Below are positions 1 to 11,700 of a stretch of 64,000 bases of DNA, piece after piece. Numbering within the stretch: the stretch's first letter is position 1; every line of letters starts with the position of its first letter. The notes below the pieces were generated by a model. The model made no database searches, was not told the DNA's origin, and saw only the letters and a list, made by a program, of their open reading frames with translations. The DNA comes from Colias croceus (taxonomy: Eukaryota > Arthropoda > Insecta > Lepidoptera > Pieridae): the NCBI RefSeq assembly GCF_905220415.1, contig NC_059537.1:6579622-6643621 (forward strand), in the 5' to 3' direction. The translations under genes were made by a program, and so were the position numbers.

Positions 1-194
1 TTTATAAAACAAGAATTTATGTAAAGTCATACATTGGTTTTAAATTTAAAAATTTTTGTGTTACATTTAAATATTTTAATAACAAAACGAAATACAATTT
101 TCTGAACAGAACGAAGGACGAGTACAAACGAAGCTTACGTTGTCATTTATCTTGAAGCCTCTTCACTATAGATACCCGAATGGCGTACACTTAC

Positions 195-362
195 CAATAC
201 AAGCCTTCCGATGCGTAGTGGGTATGTAACCGGGGCGGCACACGCAGCCACCCCGCGCGCAATGTGCGCCCGGCAATGCGGTACAATCCGAGTCTTGTGT
301 ACAGAGATCACCGAGCAACGCACCCACCGCCCCTACTGTGGCAGTTGTTGCTGTTTGCGAAC
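195..362 (-). CDS. Agrin exon, EB/EGF-like cysteine module (last exon in window)
   Basis: A 168-nt phase 1-1 exon, residues about 1226-1281. A hydrophobic Ala/Thr/Val lead (TATTATVGAVGALLG) is followed by DLCTQDSDCTALPGAHC, GGCVCRPGYIPT and ACI. The six-Cys pattern with CxCRPGYxP resembles the EB module of invertebrate extracellular proteins. Acceptor GAATGTAG, donor ATTG|GTAAGTGT. The coding sequence continues outside the window. The Met at 372 belongs to the intron. Confidence 0.78.
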
Positions 363-2600
363 CTACATTCATTTCGGGAATTAAATAATAGTGTAAAATG
401 CAGTCCGTTTCGTTGTAATTAATGCAGGGAAAATCTTCTTGTGTATTTACGGAAATTCTTATGCTATATTATATAATATAATTAAGTACGCGTACCTATT
501 TTTGACATCATTTGATCATTCAAATATTAAATTAAGGTCTGTATCATAGAAATCTAAATAACAAGACACTAGAAGTCGTAAGCGCGCGTGACATTGTCGC
601 CGCTCAGGTGGTAACCATACCACAAGTGCGTTCGTCGCTGTTCAGTTGCTCTAGAGACGAGCGTGTGTAAACATGGTGTGTTTCAGCATTTCCCATTGCG
701 GAAATACTTCCACAAGTTGTAATTATACTAATAAAGGAATAACATTTCATCGGTAAATATATTTTTTTAGAAATAATGCCGTTTTTCCTTAAAATTAAAG
801 AATATTTACAAGTATTACGAGTGTCACCATAGTAATCGAAATAACAATGAGTGACACAGCCGACCATTCTTATTATCACGTTTAACACAAATTTCAACCT
901 TATTTCTATGAGTTTATGTTCAAAGTTATATCTATTTAAAATTGACAATCTCTGTTGTAGAAAAGCCGAAAGAAACAAAACGTCTCATATACTTAGGGGT
1001 GTTATTCTAAAATAAACCGTAAATTCGTGCGTTAGGATATATATTCAAAAGCTTAATTTAATATTTAAGTTAGTTTTCACTAAAATCAAGCTGTCCAATA
1101 AAAGGCATAGTTTACTTGTGTGTACTGTTTAGCTATCGGTTTAAATGTGTTGATTTTGGCGACAACGGTTTTCATACGAATTATGACATTATAACACTTC
1201 TATGTGTCTTGTTATTTAGATTTCTATGGTCTGTATCAACTTGTAGGTCCCCACTAAGCAATAAACCCAGCTACGTCGATTTTAACTTAAAATTAGATAT
1301 AAATGAAAAGCAGGTACCTATATTTAATTCTTTATCTTTGTCTTATTTAAATATTGCAGCACTGATTGAAATAACTTATAGGAGCACTTAAGAAAGTTTT
1401 CTAACGAATGCAGTACTTTAACATGACTTTAACCCAGAAAAACTTACCTCTATAATTGGTAAACACAAATTTATAATTCCATAAAATTGTTTACGAAATT
1501 TTGAGCTGAACATTAATTAACGTCATATAAACTCGTAGTTACCAAAACAATGAATCGTTTAAATATCATTCCTATTAATAATAATGATAAGGAAAGACAA
1601 GAGTACTAAACTTTCATTTATCAGATATAATGAAACAGACGCGTGGCAACTAACAATATTAATAATAAGGAATAAGTAAGATAAATCGTTAACAAAGTTA
1701 CGAGGGACGTTGTCATGGAATGACAAGGGCAAACAACTCACAACTTGGCCAACTGTAATCTCAACAAAATTATGTTATTAGTATGAATTGAGATGTAACT
1801 AAATTAACAAAAACTTTCCGATGATACCAGGTCACTTTCAACCAGTTAAAGAGCTGCATGATCCAAGATTAATTTGTTGAGAGTTCATTAATTTGATGTC
1901 AAAGCGGATTGAAGATAAAAGGGTAAAAACGGGCCCGTTGCCAGATAAACTGCTGTATTGAAATAAATTATATTAGATCTTTATAAGTGCCAAATGAAAA
2001 ATAAATATTTAGCCGAGTTCGGGAAAACGTGACGATTCTAATCGGATTATTTCAGCATTTTAGGACACTTGTTATTATATCATGCCAATTTATATGTGAC
2101 ATAATGATAATATCGGTGTAGTTAAAATAATAAACAATAATTACAAGGAATAAATAAAATTAATAAACACATTGCAATTAATAATTAATAATCTTTTATA
2201 AATATCATCCACATCTATCATTAAGCTGAAAACGATCCTTTATATATTTCATGAAGAAAAATAAATAAAAGATAAACTAGAAAGGAGCATCTAAAATATG
2301 CCTTACGTAAATACGACCGCACAACATGTGTGTCCATAACAAATGAAATGCTCGTACCACTGTAATGTATTGTGTAAGAAACAAAATTTTTCAAAGAAGA
2401 CCTAAATTCATATGACCTAAAAATTGAACTGGTCCCACCTGCGACCTAAATCTTGCTTCCAATACGACAAAATTTTATAACATCTAAATGTCAGCGTTTA
2501 CGCTTAGAATTATGGCTTATAAAGTTTATTGAAAATGCTTTGCACTATGGCAGGAAAGATTAATTTAAAAATGCACCAAAAATAAGCTTATATAACTCAC
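363..2600. other. Intron between EB exon and FS9 exon
   Basis: AT-rich intron. Apart from the candidate micro-exon at 621-650 I see no coding pattern, RNA gene or recognised repeat. Short open frames at 1116-1391 and 1559-1741 have random-looking composition. Confidence 0.7.
621..650 (-). CDS. Possible 30-nt alternative micro-exon of agrin
   Basis: Candidate phase 1-1 micro-exon between the exons at 2601 and 195. It has a pyrimidine-rich acceptor CGTCTCTAG and donor TTGTG|GTATGG. It would insert EQLNSDERTC in frame. It was found only by splice-site reading and could easily be chance. The longer Met frame covering 604-978 around it has stop codons in every route from a credible acceptor. Confidence 0.18.
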
Positions 2601-2892
2601 CTTTAGTCCTCTGTCCGGATAGGATACTGTCAAAGTCACTGGGGGTTTCTTTTCTCGTCCAATCGTATTTATTATATGGATTTAGAAGATGCCTCGTAGA
2701 TTTTGATGCTGCGCCATCGTCTTGCTGTGTGAATTGTATTGGTGAAGAAGGTCTCGGAGGTCCTGCTGTGCCTGGTATTTCTGATAATTTGCACGGCCCA
2801 AACGCTTGCACAACTATATCCTCTTGCGTTCTACACGCTTGTAGTTTGAGATGACATTCCGATTCGTACGTTTTCCCATCACTTCCACATAC
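2601..2892 (-). CDS. Agrin exon, FS module 9 Kazal half and Pro/Ser/Thr linker
   Basis: A 292-nt exon, residues about 1129-1225, phase 0 to phase 1. It opens with VCGSDGKTYESECHLKLQAC and FGPC, completing FS9. About 60 residues of cysteine-free linker follow, rich in Pro, Ser, Thr and Asp (PGTAGPPRPSSPIQF and later TPSDFDSILSG). In vertebrate agrin a Ser/Thr region and SEA domain follow here. The linker probably corresponds to the start of that region, but no SEA domain is seen. Acceptor AATATTAG, donor AAAG|GTGAGTT. Confidence 0.83.
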
Positions 2893-3577
2893 CTAATATT
2901 ATACAAGTTTTTTTAACGGGGCATAAAGCAATTGTAAATAGTGCGGATTGTGGATGAATACTAGGCTTCTATATTGAAGTGTTAAAGTCTGCAAAAATAG
3001 CTTCTATTGCTTAAATCAAATTTCCAATACAATATGTGCATAGTTTATCGTCCGTCGATATAACAGTCGCTGCAATAGCCAATCCTAAACGTATTGACAG
3101 ATAGCCATTTCGTGTTTCGTTTAGCGAATACAAAGAATAAATTGATGTGCTACATAAAAATATGTTTCATAAAACTGTTAATAAAAGTTTCAACCTCATT
3201 TTCCTGTATTGTTTCTTAAAAACCTTTCCGCTTTAATTGCGCCATTAACGTTCTACTTAACGGTAAAGATATTTAACTCTTAAAGAATTTCAGGCTTTAT
3301 GGCTTTCAGTTAATGGCTAGGACGATTAAATAATGGATATTTCTTATTATTCAATTTAGTTGGTAGGCACTAAAACATTTTCCTATAATATAACAATATA
3401 AGATCATAGCTGTATAATGAATCGAACTTATAACCTTTTTTACACTTTCATCATAGGAAAAATTTAATGCGTTTTATCACAGACATTTGAAACTGCTACA
3501 AACACCTCTTCCACTATGCGATAATGAACCTTATCTTCTTACAATAGCGCTTAGACGTTATGCTAATATCAACTTAC
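2893..3577. other. Intron splitting FS9
   Basis: A phase 0 intron of 685 nt inside the ninth FS module. Nothing else recognised. Confidence 0.75.
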
Positions 3578-3711
3578 CAGCATATTCAGATCGCTATCAG
3601 GGCAGGGCGCGGCGGCACACTCGCAAAGCGCCCCTCCCGTCCTCTCTGTGCACACAGCTCCGAAGTAACAAGACAACTCGCTACATGATTCCGCTACGCT
3701 AAGGCTTTCAG
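3578..3711 (-). CDS. Agrin exon, FS module 9, first half
   Basis: A 134-nt exon, residues about 1084-1128, phase 1 to phase 0. It encodes CSELSCYFGAVCTERTGG, then CECAAAPCPDSDLNML, the EGF-like half of a ninth FS module. The matching Kazal half is at 2601. As in FS6, a phase 0 intron splits the module just before the VCG(S/T)DG motif. Acceptor TTTTATAG, donor CTG|GTAAGTTG. Confidence 0.8.
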
Positions 3712-5010
3712 CTATAAAACAAATTAAAAAGATACACATGAACGAGCTGACTTTAGAAGGAATACCGTAAATTCTTTGTGCATTAATTTTTTATTTTATC
3801 GATATATTATCACTAAAAATTTGATCTAAATTAACTACCGTACCTATATCGTTTTGTTCTAGTAGCACGTATTGAGATAAAATACTTATAACAGTACAAG
3901 GAAATGATAAATAAATCCCTCTTGTCTGTTTTATTTGAACTATTTAAAATTGCTCCAATTAATAAACTTCTGCGAAACAATTATCTGTTATGTTGAGAAC
4001 GTTTCCTTGTTTTATTTGTTTTTAGTATGTGTTTCTATGTAACCGAATACAACTATTAGAGGGAAAATAAAACAATTATTTTTTAATTCGTATGTTTGTT
4101 TGTTATTGATATCCAATATCTGCTCAATTTAGAAACATCTTGGTTGAATCTCGTAATGACTTTTATGTAATTTGAGTAGACATTTTAGTAAATTAATGGT
4201 ATTCAAATAAGTATGGTATAGGTACAGATATATGGGATCTGGAAAATTCTGTCACATACATTTCAGTTAATAAAATTCAGTAGATTTTTTCTTCTTCACG
4301 TAAGGAAGTTTTGTTCGTAATAATCTGCTTATAATTTTCACATTGACATGTCAGTACTCTTTTTAATTCCAGACGCTTTCAGGTTTTTAAAATTGTGAAT
4401 CTTTCACCGAACAATTAATGAACATGTACGCCCTACATGTTTCCAACATAGCGGAATGTTAAGTACATCGTTTAAATAAAAGGCATGTAATGTAGGTCCT
4501 ATCGTATACTTACGAGCTCCGAGAGGCATGTCTTTTAATTAAGACCGTGAAATTGTATCGTGTTATTTACACGTTAGTCCACAACGAGCCGGCGATTAAA
4601 CGTCTGATACTTTGGAATTTCTGCCAAGATACGCAACTCTTAAGAAAACATTTCCTTTACGGCAAAGTAAACTATTAAGGATTGTTTGCATGAAGTTGCT
4701 CTAGCTTCATGTTATACTTTCTTAAGTAAAGCCTTCTGTTAGCTCAGATTATTTATAGCTACTAAATATTACAAATAATACAAAAGCTTATAGCATTGTC
4801 GGATAAAAACAAAATTGAAGGAATTAACAGCTTTCTTAATGGAAAATTAATCCATTTTAATGTTTTCAACCATTATCAAGATTTAGTGTCTCATGAACGT
4901 GTGACATGAAATAAGCATTTAGATTACTAATTAAAGACTTAGAGCGATGAACAGCGAATTTGAAAATATGGAGATAAACCTTTTATTGTAATGTATATTA
5001 TTATAATTCA

Positions 5011-5179
5011 CTAGCGGTCCGCCCCGGCTTCGCCCGTGGTACATATTAACGTTTTCTCTACATAAGAACCATCCTCGTACTTCAAGGAATATAATAAAAA
5101 AAGAATTATCGAAATCGGTTCAGCCGTTCTCGAGTTATGGAATTACAACGAAAAGTGGCATTGATTTTTATATATTAGA
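5011..5179 (-). mobile_element. Non-autonomous Helitron
   Basis: On the minus strand it starts A|TCTAATATATAAAA and ends with hairpin CGGGCGAAGCCGGGGC, then CTAG|T. TC and CTAG ends, the 3' hairpin and insertion between A and T are Helitron hallmarks. No coding capacity. Confidence 0.75.
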
Positions 5180-5303
5180 TATAAAAAGTAAACGTTATAG
5201 CATTAAACAGATGTGTCGTTATACGATGCGGTAAATTTTCCATCAATCAATGTCATGTCAAAACGAAGGTTTGAAGCTGTCACAATAAAATACTTATAAG
5301 TTA

Positions 5304-5470
5304 CTAGTGGTTCGCCCCGGCTTCGCCCGTGGTACCTACATGTTTAAACTATCCTATCTCTCAAGTTGGATCGAACTGGACATGGTGTGCGAATTTTATT
5401 ATAATCGGTTAAGTGGTTTAGGAGTCCATTGAGGACAAACATTGTGACACGAGATTTATATATATTAAGA
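5304..5470 (-). mobile_element. Non-autonomous Helitron
   Basis: Same family and orientation as the copy at 5011-5179, with 'cggcttcgcccgtgg' hairpin and CTAG end at 5304-5307 and TC end at 5469-5470, flanked by A and T. The two copies are 124 bp apart and diverged in the middle, so they look like separate insertions rather than a recent tandem duplication. Confidence 0.72.
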
Positions 5471-6346
5471 TAACAAGCATTTCTTTTTTGATCGCGAAGA
5501 GATACGATTTGGATACGATAATAACTATCTATGTCTATCCAACCATTAGTTTTAAAATCCCGCATCGAGTTTAAACGCTAGTTGCATTTTGAATCTATTT
5601 CATTGATCCATTTTCCTTTTCATAAGTAAAACAAGTTCCTACTAAACTGTTAAAGTTTTTTATTTATATAACAAGAACTGAACTATTGAATTGCTTTCCA
5701 AATCGTTGGTTAATAATTTCTTTTTTATTCTGACGATTGAAAAGTACTAAAGAAGTCGCGTTGAATACAGAAATGTTTGACTTCAAGAGAACTTTATACA
5801 TTTTTATTTCCTCTTATGCAGCTGTAGTTTTCCCACCTAGCTAGTAATTTCCCCACTAATTATGCTCAGCTGCATGCTCATATGTATGTCTACATAATAT
5901 TATCTACGTGAACAGAGTGCATAGCTTTTAATTCGAGACGAGGAGATTTTTGATTTATTATTTTTATGATTAAAATTTTTCCGCTTAACGTTACATTATA
6001 CTTTTAAAATTACACATTTTTTTTAATATTTCGAATTTCTCTTATCCTTTGTCTGGCGTATAGTCTTAAATTATATTTTTAAATATTATTAATCTAATGT
6101 TTAAATAGTGTTTCTAACTTTGTATGTAGAAGGTAATTTTCGGAAGTAAATACACCTGGATAACGAACATTCTTTAACTAACCGAAAGCTTTTAAAGGAC
6201 ATCTAGGCTATTTTTTACATTACGAGTTATTCGAATCATTCACTAACTGAAAGCTAATCACGAGCATCATCTAGGCTATTTTTTATCACATTTGAAACCA
6301 GAAGAATCTAGGGTAAACGGCTAGTGTGATATAATTAAGAACTTAC

Positions 6347-6493
6347 GGTCCGAGCAGCCATTAGGTCCAAGTCGCCGCCTGTGGTCGGCGCACACAGTGC
6401 ACTTCTGTCCCTGCACTCCGGGCCGGCAAACGCACCGCCCTGTCATTTGCTCACAATCTTCTCGAACGGAACCAAACGCTGAACAGCCGCATG
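6347..6493 (-). CDS. Agrin exon, laminin EGF-like 2
   Basis: A 147-nt phase 1-1 exon, residues about 1035-1083, with eight cysteines: CGCSAFGSVREDC, CVCRPGVQGQKCTVC and NGC. It lacks Met and is too short for an ORF list. It follows LE1 directly, as the laminin-EGF pair does in agrin. The loop between cysteines 7 and 8 is short and basic (ADHRRRLGPNG). Acceptor TTTCTACTAG, donor GACC|GTAAGTTC. Confidence 0.83.
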
Positions 6494-6746
6494 CTAGTAG
6501 AAATAATTATCGTATGTCATGTGTAAGAGATGGGTGAAATATCACTCATCTCTTAATGTTTTTGTACGATCGAAACTGAATTCAAGGTAAACAAATGCCA
6601 ATGCCAATGCAAAAACATAGGAAAATGCCAATTCATACCTATCTTTTTAAGATCAAGCTGTTTGATAGATCTCATTTTCATTATAGAAAGATAGTAGAAG
6701 AGCTTTATGTGCTATTCTAAGTTTAAATATATGTAATGATACTTAC

Positions 6747-7025
6747 GAATACATCCAGTGTGTCCAGAGCCTATCCGTGGCAGTCCCCAGTAGCCGGGTT
6801 CGCATCTATCGCACTTGAGGCCGCCCACCCCCGGCCGACACGCACACTGACCGCTATCATCGCAGCGATCTGTCACCGACCCCAGCCTATTGCAACCGCA
6901 GCTCGAGCTAACCGGACACCCCTCCTCATTCGAGCCAGACGCCGCCGTCGTGCCATCAGAACAACAACCGAACGAACTCTCCGAACAATGCAAGTTCTTC
7001 TTATCTTCCCCCTGCTTCACGTCAT
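6747..7025 (-). CDS. Agrin exon, CC-DG cysteine motif and laminin EGF-like 1
   Basis: A 279-nt phase 1-1 exon, residues about 942-1034. The first part has FGCCSDGTTAASGSNEEGC, a cysteine motif seen in several matrix proteins, with a possible glycosaminoglycan-type Ser-Gly near acidic residues. The second part is a complete eight-cysteine laminin EGF: CGCNRLGSVTDRC, CACRPGVGGLKCDRCEPGYW and GHTGC. Acceptor TTGTATGCAG, donor ATTC|GTAAGTAT. The Met-initiated frame extends to 7206, but the part above 7025 lies beyond the acceptor and is intron. Confidence 0.87.
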
Positions 7026-7538
7026 CTGCATACAAATGCAAGCTATGAATAAAGACGCCCTCCACGCGACATTTACTAAAGTGCATTTTATAACACCAGA
7101 ATAAGTGACTCAAAGCTGTTACGGCGTGCGTGATTTTATCCAATTTACTCGACGGTCGCAGTATCTTGCAACGTTGTTCAACACAAAGTAGTTGTAAGCT
7201 CGACAAATTTAGCGTTTTATGAATATGTAAATGGAATGACGGAGCTGTAATTATTCATTCACATTTAAAAATATTTCATATTTTTGTATGAAATCATCAC
7301 GTATTCAGTACAACGTCCGAAATGTTCTGCTGTGCCCATGAGAATACGTTTTTTGTGTCGTCATTTAAAATGCGCAAATGTTAATGTTTTAGAATATTTA
7401 ATTTACACCGTGAGAATTTCGCCAGACTTTAAGTATTATAATAATGCGGTGCATTCTAGAAACATTCATTTGAAAGGCAAAGTTTTCTTTTATTTACAAA
7501 ATTATTTGTATCCTGGAATTATAGAACAAGTAACTCAC
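7026..7538. other. Intron between LE1 and lustrin-like exons
   Basis: 513 nt, AT-rich. Nothing recognised. The open frames here are extensions of exon frames beyond splice sites. Confidence 0.7.
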
Positions 7539-7691
7539 TTTTCGGACAGCACCTTGCAGCAGTGAGCGTGATGTGACAGTAGCTTCCCGCGGGACAGTCC
7601 TGCCGGTGAGGTCCGTTGCCGCAGTCTATTTCCAGACCCGTGGACAAGTCAACCATAGCCTTGTTGTTCCCGCATGGTCGAACTTCCATAC
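7539..7691 (-). CDS. Agrin exon, lustrin-like cysteine module
   Basis: A 153-nt phase 1-1 exon, residues about 891-941. It reads PCGNNKAMVD...DCGNGPHRQDCPAGSYCHITL...ARCCPK. The Cys spacing, with CPxGxYC followed by CCP, resembles the lustrin/WR1-type cysteine-rich repeat of extracellular proteins. That assignment is from pattern memory, not a search. It sits between FS8 and the laminin-EGF pair. Acceptor AATATAG, donor GTGAGTTAC. Confidence 0.75.
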
Positions 7692-7916
7692 CTATATTTA
7701 GAAGTTGTACTATCTACTTATTTATAGATGAGCATAGATATAGAATTCTAATATAATAAAAATGTACTTAAGTTAATTTAACATAATGATTTTGAATATT
7801 ATTACCTTAAATCTTACTATTTAATAATGTTGATAAAGTTTTGTGTTATTATTGTATTAGTATAGTTAATAATATCAGCTATAAATAAATATAACATAGC
7901 AATAATTAATCCAAAC

Positions 7917-8222
7917 CTTTGCATAAATCCAACGGTCGCAATCTTAGTTCTAATTGTTTCTGGCAGCCCTCTTTCCGCATTGCACACAAACTAGGATAAA
8001 GCCGAAAATCGGAGGCACAGACCGGAAAATATTCATCCTCAGTCGGACATTCGAAAAGGCAGGAACAACGCGGATAGCCATCGAGACCAATCTCGCAGCT
8101 GGCATCAAAATCACAACGGATGTCTCGGCAAGCTGTCGAACTAGTCGTGCCACCCAGCTCCGTCGCTCCCAGTGAATCCGTCGAGTCTTGTTCAGCTTCA
8201 GTCGTAGTCATCGCGGTCGTAG
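7917..8222 (-). CDS. Agrin exon, Thr/Ser-rich linker and FS/Kazal module 8
   Basis: A 306-nt phase 1-1 exon, residues about 789-890. The first third is a low-complexity Thr/Glu/Ser linker (TTTAMTTTEAEQDSTDS), a likely O-glycosylated spacer. The rest is an FS module: CRDIRCDFDASC, CSCLFEC, PVCASDFRLYPSLCAMRKEGC and a final LCK. The donor AAAG|GTTTGG is weak, but it is the only in-phase GT before the TAA five codons on, and it joins exactly to the next exon. Acceptor ATGGCTAG. Confidence 0.8.
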
Positions 8223-8470
8223 CTAGCCATATAATGCAAATATTTGCGTGTTAGTCAAGGGATAAAGCAGAAAGTTAGTTAATTGATCTAGGACGGCGGG
8301 CGGATCGCTTTATTGGAATTACTGCTAACAACCGAGGTTGATGGCGATCCGATAGTAAATATTGTGTTTACGTAAAGTTTTTGCTATGTGAGGAAGGAAT
8401 TAGTTATGTTGTTAGTAATTTAGATATTAGTTATTGCGATAAGTAGGTCAGTGTTTTAAAAGTTACTTAC

Positions 8471-8710
8471 TCATAGCTATTGGTGGTACCACGGCAAGTC
8501 GATCTTTGCAATCCCCATAGAAGATAACATGCAGTTTTGTAGGTGGTGGTACTCCACACGCAGCTTTTTGCAGTTCACATTCATTGGAATAAGTCTGCAT
8601 GGTGCTCCCGCATACGGGTTCGTGAGGGGCCCCCGTGCAATCAGTTGGACAAACACACTCCCCTGCTATGCAATGCGCCCCAAAAGAGCACTGAACCCCC
8701 TCACAAAGCG
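8471..8710 (-). CDS. Agrin exon, FS/Kazal module 7 with hydrophobic tail
   Basis: A 240-nt phase 1-1 exon, residues about 709-788. It reads CEGVQCSFGAHCIAGECVC, then PVCGSTMQTYSNECELQKAAC and FYGDCKD. The C-terminal tail RLAVVPPIAM acts as linker into the Thr-rich start of the next exon. No minus-strand Met exists in this exon before the module, so it is not visible as a Met-initiated ORF. Acceptor CTCTTTTAACAG, donor GTAAGTAAC. Confidence 0.83.
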
Positions 8711-11700
8711 CTGTTAAAAGAGAAAAAAAAACGTTCCATAAGCAACACTACACAATTACTATAAAAAGCGGGATGTAACAGCGTTTTCCTCGTTATATTG
8801 TTTCCATTCTTACCCCAGACATGTTTAGATTTTCTGTTTTCCGGAATGAGGAATGGGGGAAGAGACCGTGAAAATTTAATAACGATTGTTTGCTACTTTC
8901 GTGCAAAATGAATCCTTGTGAAAGCGGTCGATTACCGCGCCGCAAAAAATATTGCCAAGAATTAAAAATTACTTTTTTTGCATCTTTGAAGAGGAAAAAG
9001 ATTTCAGAAGTATTTCGGGTAATTAAAAAGTTTTGAAATACCGTCTGAGGAGTGAGGACCCAGATAACTTCAACATTAGGTTGGATGCTCACGATATTGT
9101 TTTATTCAAAACAATATGTACCTTTTATGGTTACGCTTAAATTTTAAATATAAAAATTACAATAGCCAATCAAAAACAACCTTAAAAGGAAATAGTTAGA
9201 GTTAAATTTAATACTCAGTATATAATTTAAAGTTAAAACGTTAAATGGCTTTAATTGATAAATAATGACGGAAATTACTCTAATTGATACATGTAACGAC
9301 ACTTTAATTTCGTGTAGTTTCTAAATGCCTCTGTAGTTTCATTTTCTTTGCTTGTAATAAACGTAAACAGAAATTAACATGTACAAGTATTTTAGTATAT
9401 TAATTGAGTTTTAATAAGTATTATTTCTCAACAATTAAAATTCGGTAACAAAATATGTCATTATCTTAAAAACGTTTCAAATGAATAATTGCTGACTAAA
9501 TATCAAAATAAAAGAAAAAAATACTTCATGTTTTCTTTTTAAATTATTCCCAGCAAATAAAAGTAAGGCCTTAATTAATTACGCCATTGAGTTTTTCCGA
9601 GCCATTTTTTTCCAACAATTAGCGATTAACGACGATATACCAGACGCAATGCTGTATTGTGCTCTTAAAATGATTTCTAGTACCCACTCATGTATGAACT
9701 ACCTATTGTATATTAAAAAAGGCCTACATTTCCTACCAGAAAGTAATTACACGTTCTTTAATTCCAGTATAATTGACAATTATTTTCTATACATAAGATA
9801 TCGTTGACATTTAAACGTAAATTGACAACTGAAGAAAGTAAATTCAAGAACCTTAGGAAATAAAAGTGTATTACATTTCTTACATATGAGTGCGTATTAA
9901 TTAAAGTAACCGTAGGGACTGTCAATTCATAACAAACGTATGAATCAACAAGGAAGGTAAGCCAAACAATAAATCAATACATTTCAATATTACGGACATA
10001 ATTTCCATCAGCAATAGCATTATGGCCCATGTATTATTATTATTAGGATTTACCGGCGTTCTATACAGTCGAAGTGTAACCGAGCGTACATTATTGGCTC
10101 TAGTTTGACGTGAATAGCTGAATTGCTTATCTAAGATTACATCATTACAATGCTCGGACGTGATAGCCTTTGAACGTAATAGACGGGGATAGTTTTATAT
10201 AAAGGAAATGATTTCATACTTATTTTTCTTTGAAACTTACGCTACTGAAACGATGGTTTTGTTTATCTTCAACACTGAACTTTTTGTTTCAACATAATAC
10301 GACTACGGATAAGTCGTGTTTACTAATAAAGTTTTTTTTTTTTATATAAAAGAACTTATGGTATGTATTTAAGAGATAATTATTTAGCTACCTAAGCTTA
10401 ATCAGGCTTCCTCAGGTAAAATTAGTGTAATTTGTATGTTACAGTATTCCCATACAAGCATTGCACTAATTTTTAAAGTGAAACTTTTATTACATCGTCT
10501 CAAACTTTTTGGTCTGTGTAGCGCATGTCGCGTGTATCGCGGCTGCCGAGTAGGTATACCTACTCGGCAGCCGACCGACACGCGACATGCGCTACACAAA
10601 GCAGTGTTCGGAACCGTTCGAACAGTTTCACTTTTACCGTGGTTTCATAAAACCACACAACATTTTTTTTCAATAATCATGTTTAAAAATATACTCAGCA
10701 TATTCCAATTTACTTGTCGCATTAATTCATAACAAAATACGTAAACAATTCTTGAAGGCATACAACGCGTATTATTGAATTATTAATTTATAACAACATT
10801 ACCGTCATACAGATTGAAATTTAATATAGATCACCTTACGGTAATAATTTATACATGTCATCCATTAGTATCTACAGACGATAGTATTAAAATTTGAATA
10901 GAATTGCATCAACGTATTCAGAGTTGGGAATACATAAGCCGATACTGATTTCAATTACTAAATTTTCCCCAGTAAAATCATTGTGTATAACTGTATAATT
11001 AAGGCGCAAATTGAATTATGGTGAAACGGAAAAACCATTATTGCCAAGACAGGATCACTGACAGAATCCAGTCATTGCCAAGACAGTATGTATCATCGTC
11101 GATGAGTTATAAGCTCAATGCTTATAGCATGCGCTTTTTTTATGTATGTGTCATATCACCCAATAGCCTGGGCAAATTAAAAAAATACAAAAAATTAGGG
11201 AAGAGTTAATAGATTCAACATTAGAGCACAACAAGCCTCTACAGTTTTTACATGCAAGAGAAAAAAAAAACAGTCCACGCTTTAAATACACGCTACTCGT
11301 ATCTCGAAGATGGCTTGGAAACGTGTGCATATATAACAAATATAACTCCGAACCTTTCCCAATTTATAAATCGTTACATCTCAGAAACAGTGGCTTTTAG
11401 GAAAAAATTACTTAGAATTTTTTATAGATCATAAACTGATCTTCAATTTTTGTTTGAACTCATTTTATGACAACTTACCGTTTTACTATAAATCCTGAGA
11501 AAAGCGTTTTGAGCTCTTTGAGCACAAGTAGCTATTCCTCCAGATATCGGATCCTTAAACAAAACTTTAAGATTTCATTTACCATTGAGTTTTGAACAAC
11601 TTTGCGTTGAGGACGAATTTTTGTAGTAAAATATCTAAATTGACCGCACTATAATGCGGTTATTCTCATTATAGTCTGGTCAATTTAGACTCTCATTAAA

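Larger units (their letters stand above)
3712..6346. other. Intron between LE2 and FS9
   Basis: Contains two minus-oriented Helitrons (5011-5179, 5304-5470). Near 6176-6290 there is a short direct duplication of a segment containing 'catctaggctatttttta'. Otherwise AT-rich with no coding signal. Confidence 0.7.

Noticed and set aside
604..978. 124-residue minus-strand open frame as a gene
   Set aside because: Composition is random, with no domain pattern, and most of it cannot be reached from a good acceptor. Only a 30-nt stretch inside is kept as a weak micro-exon candidate.
6736..7104. 122-residue plus-strand frame opposite the LE1 exon
   Set aside because: It is the complement of a GC-rich, clearly coding minus-strand exon with conserved laminin-EGF cysteines.
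10402..10732. Frames on both strands at the 10.5-kb hairpin
   Set aside because: They mirror each other because of the palindrome and have no independent support.
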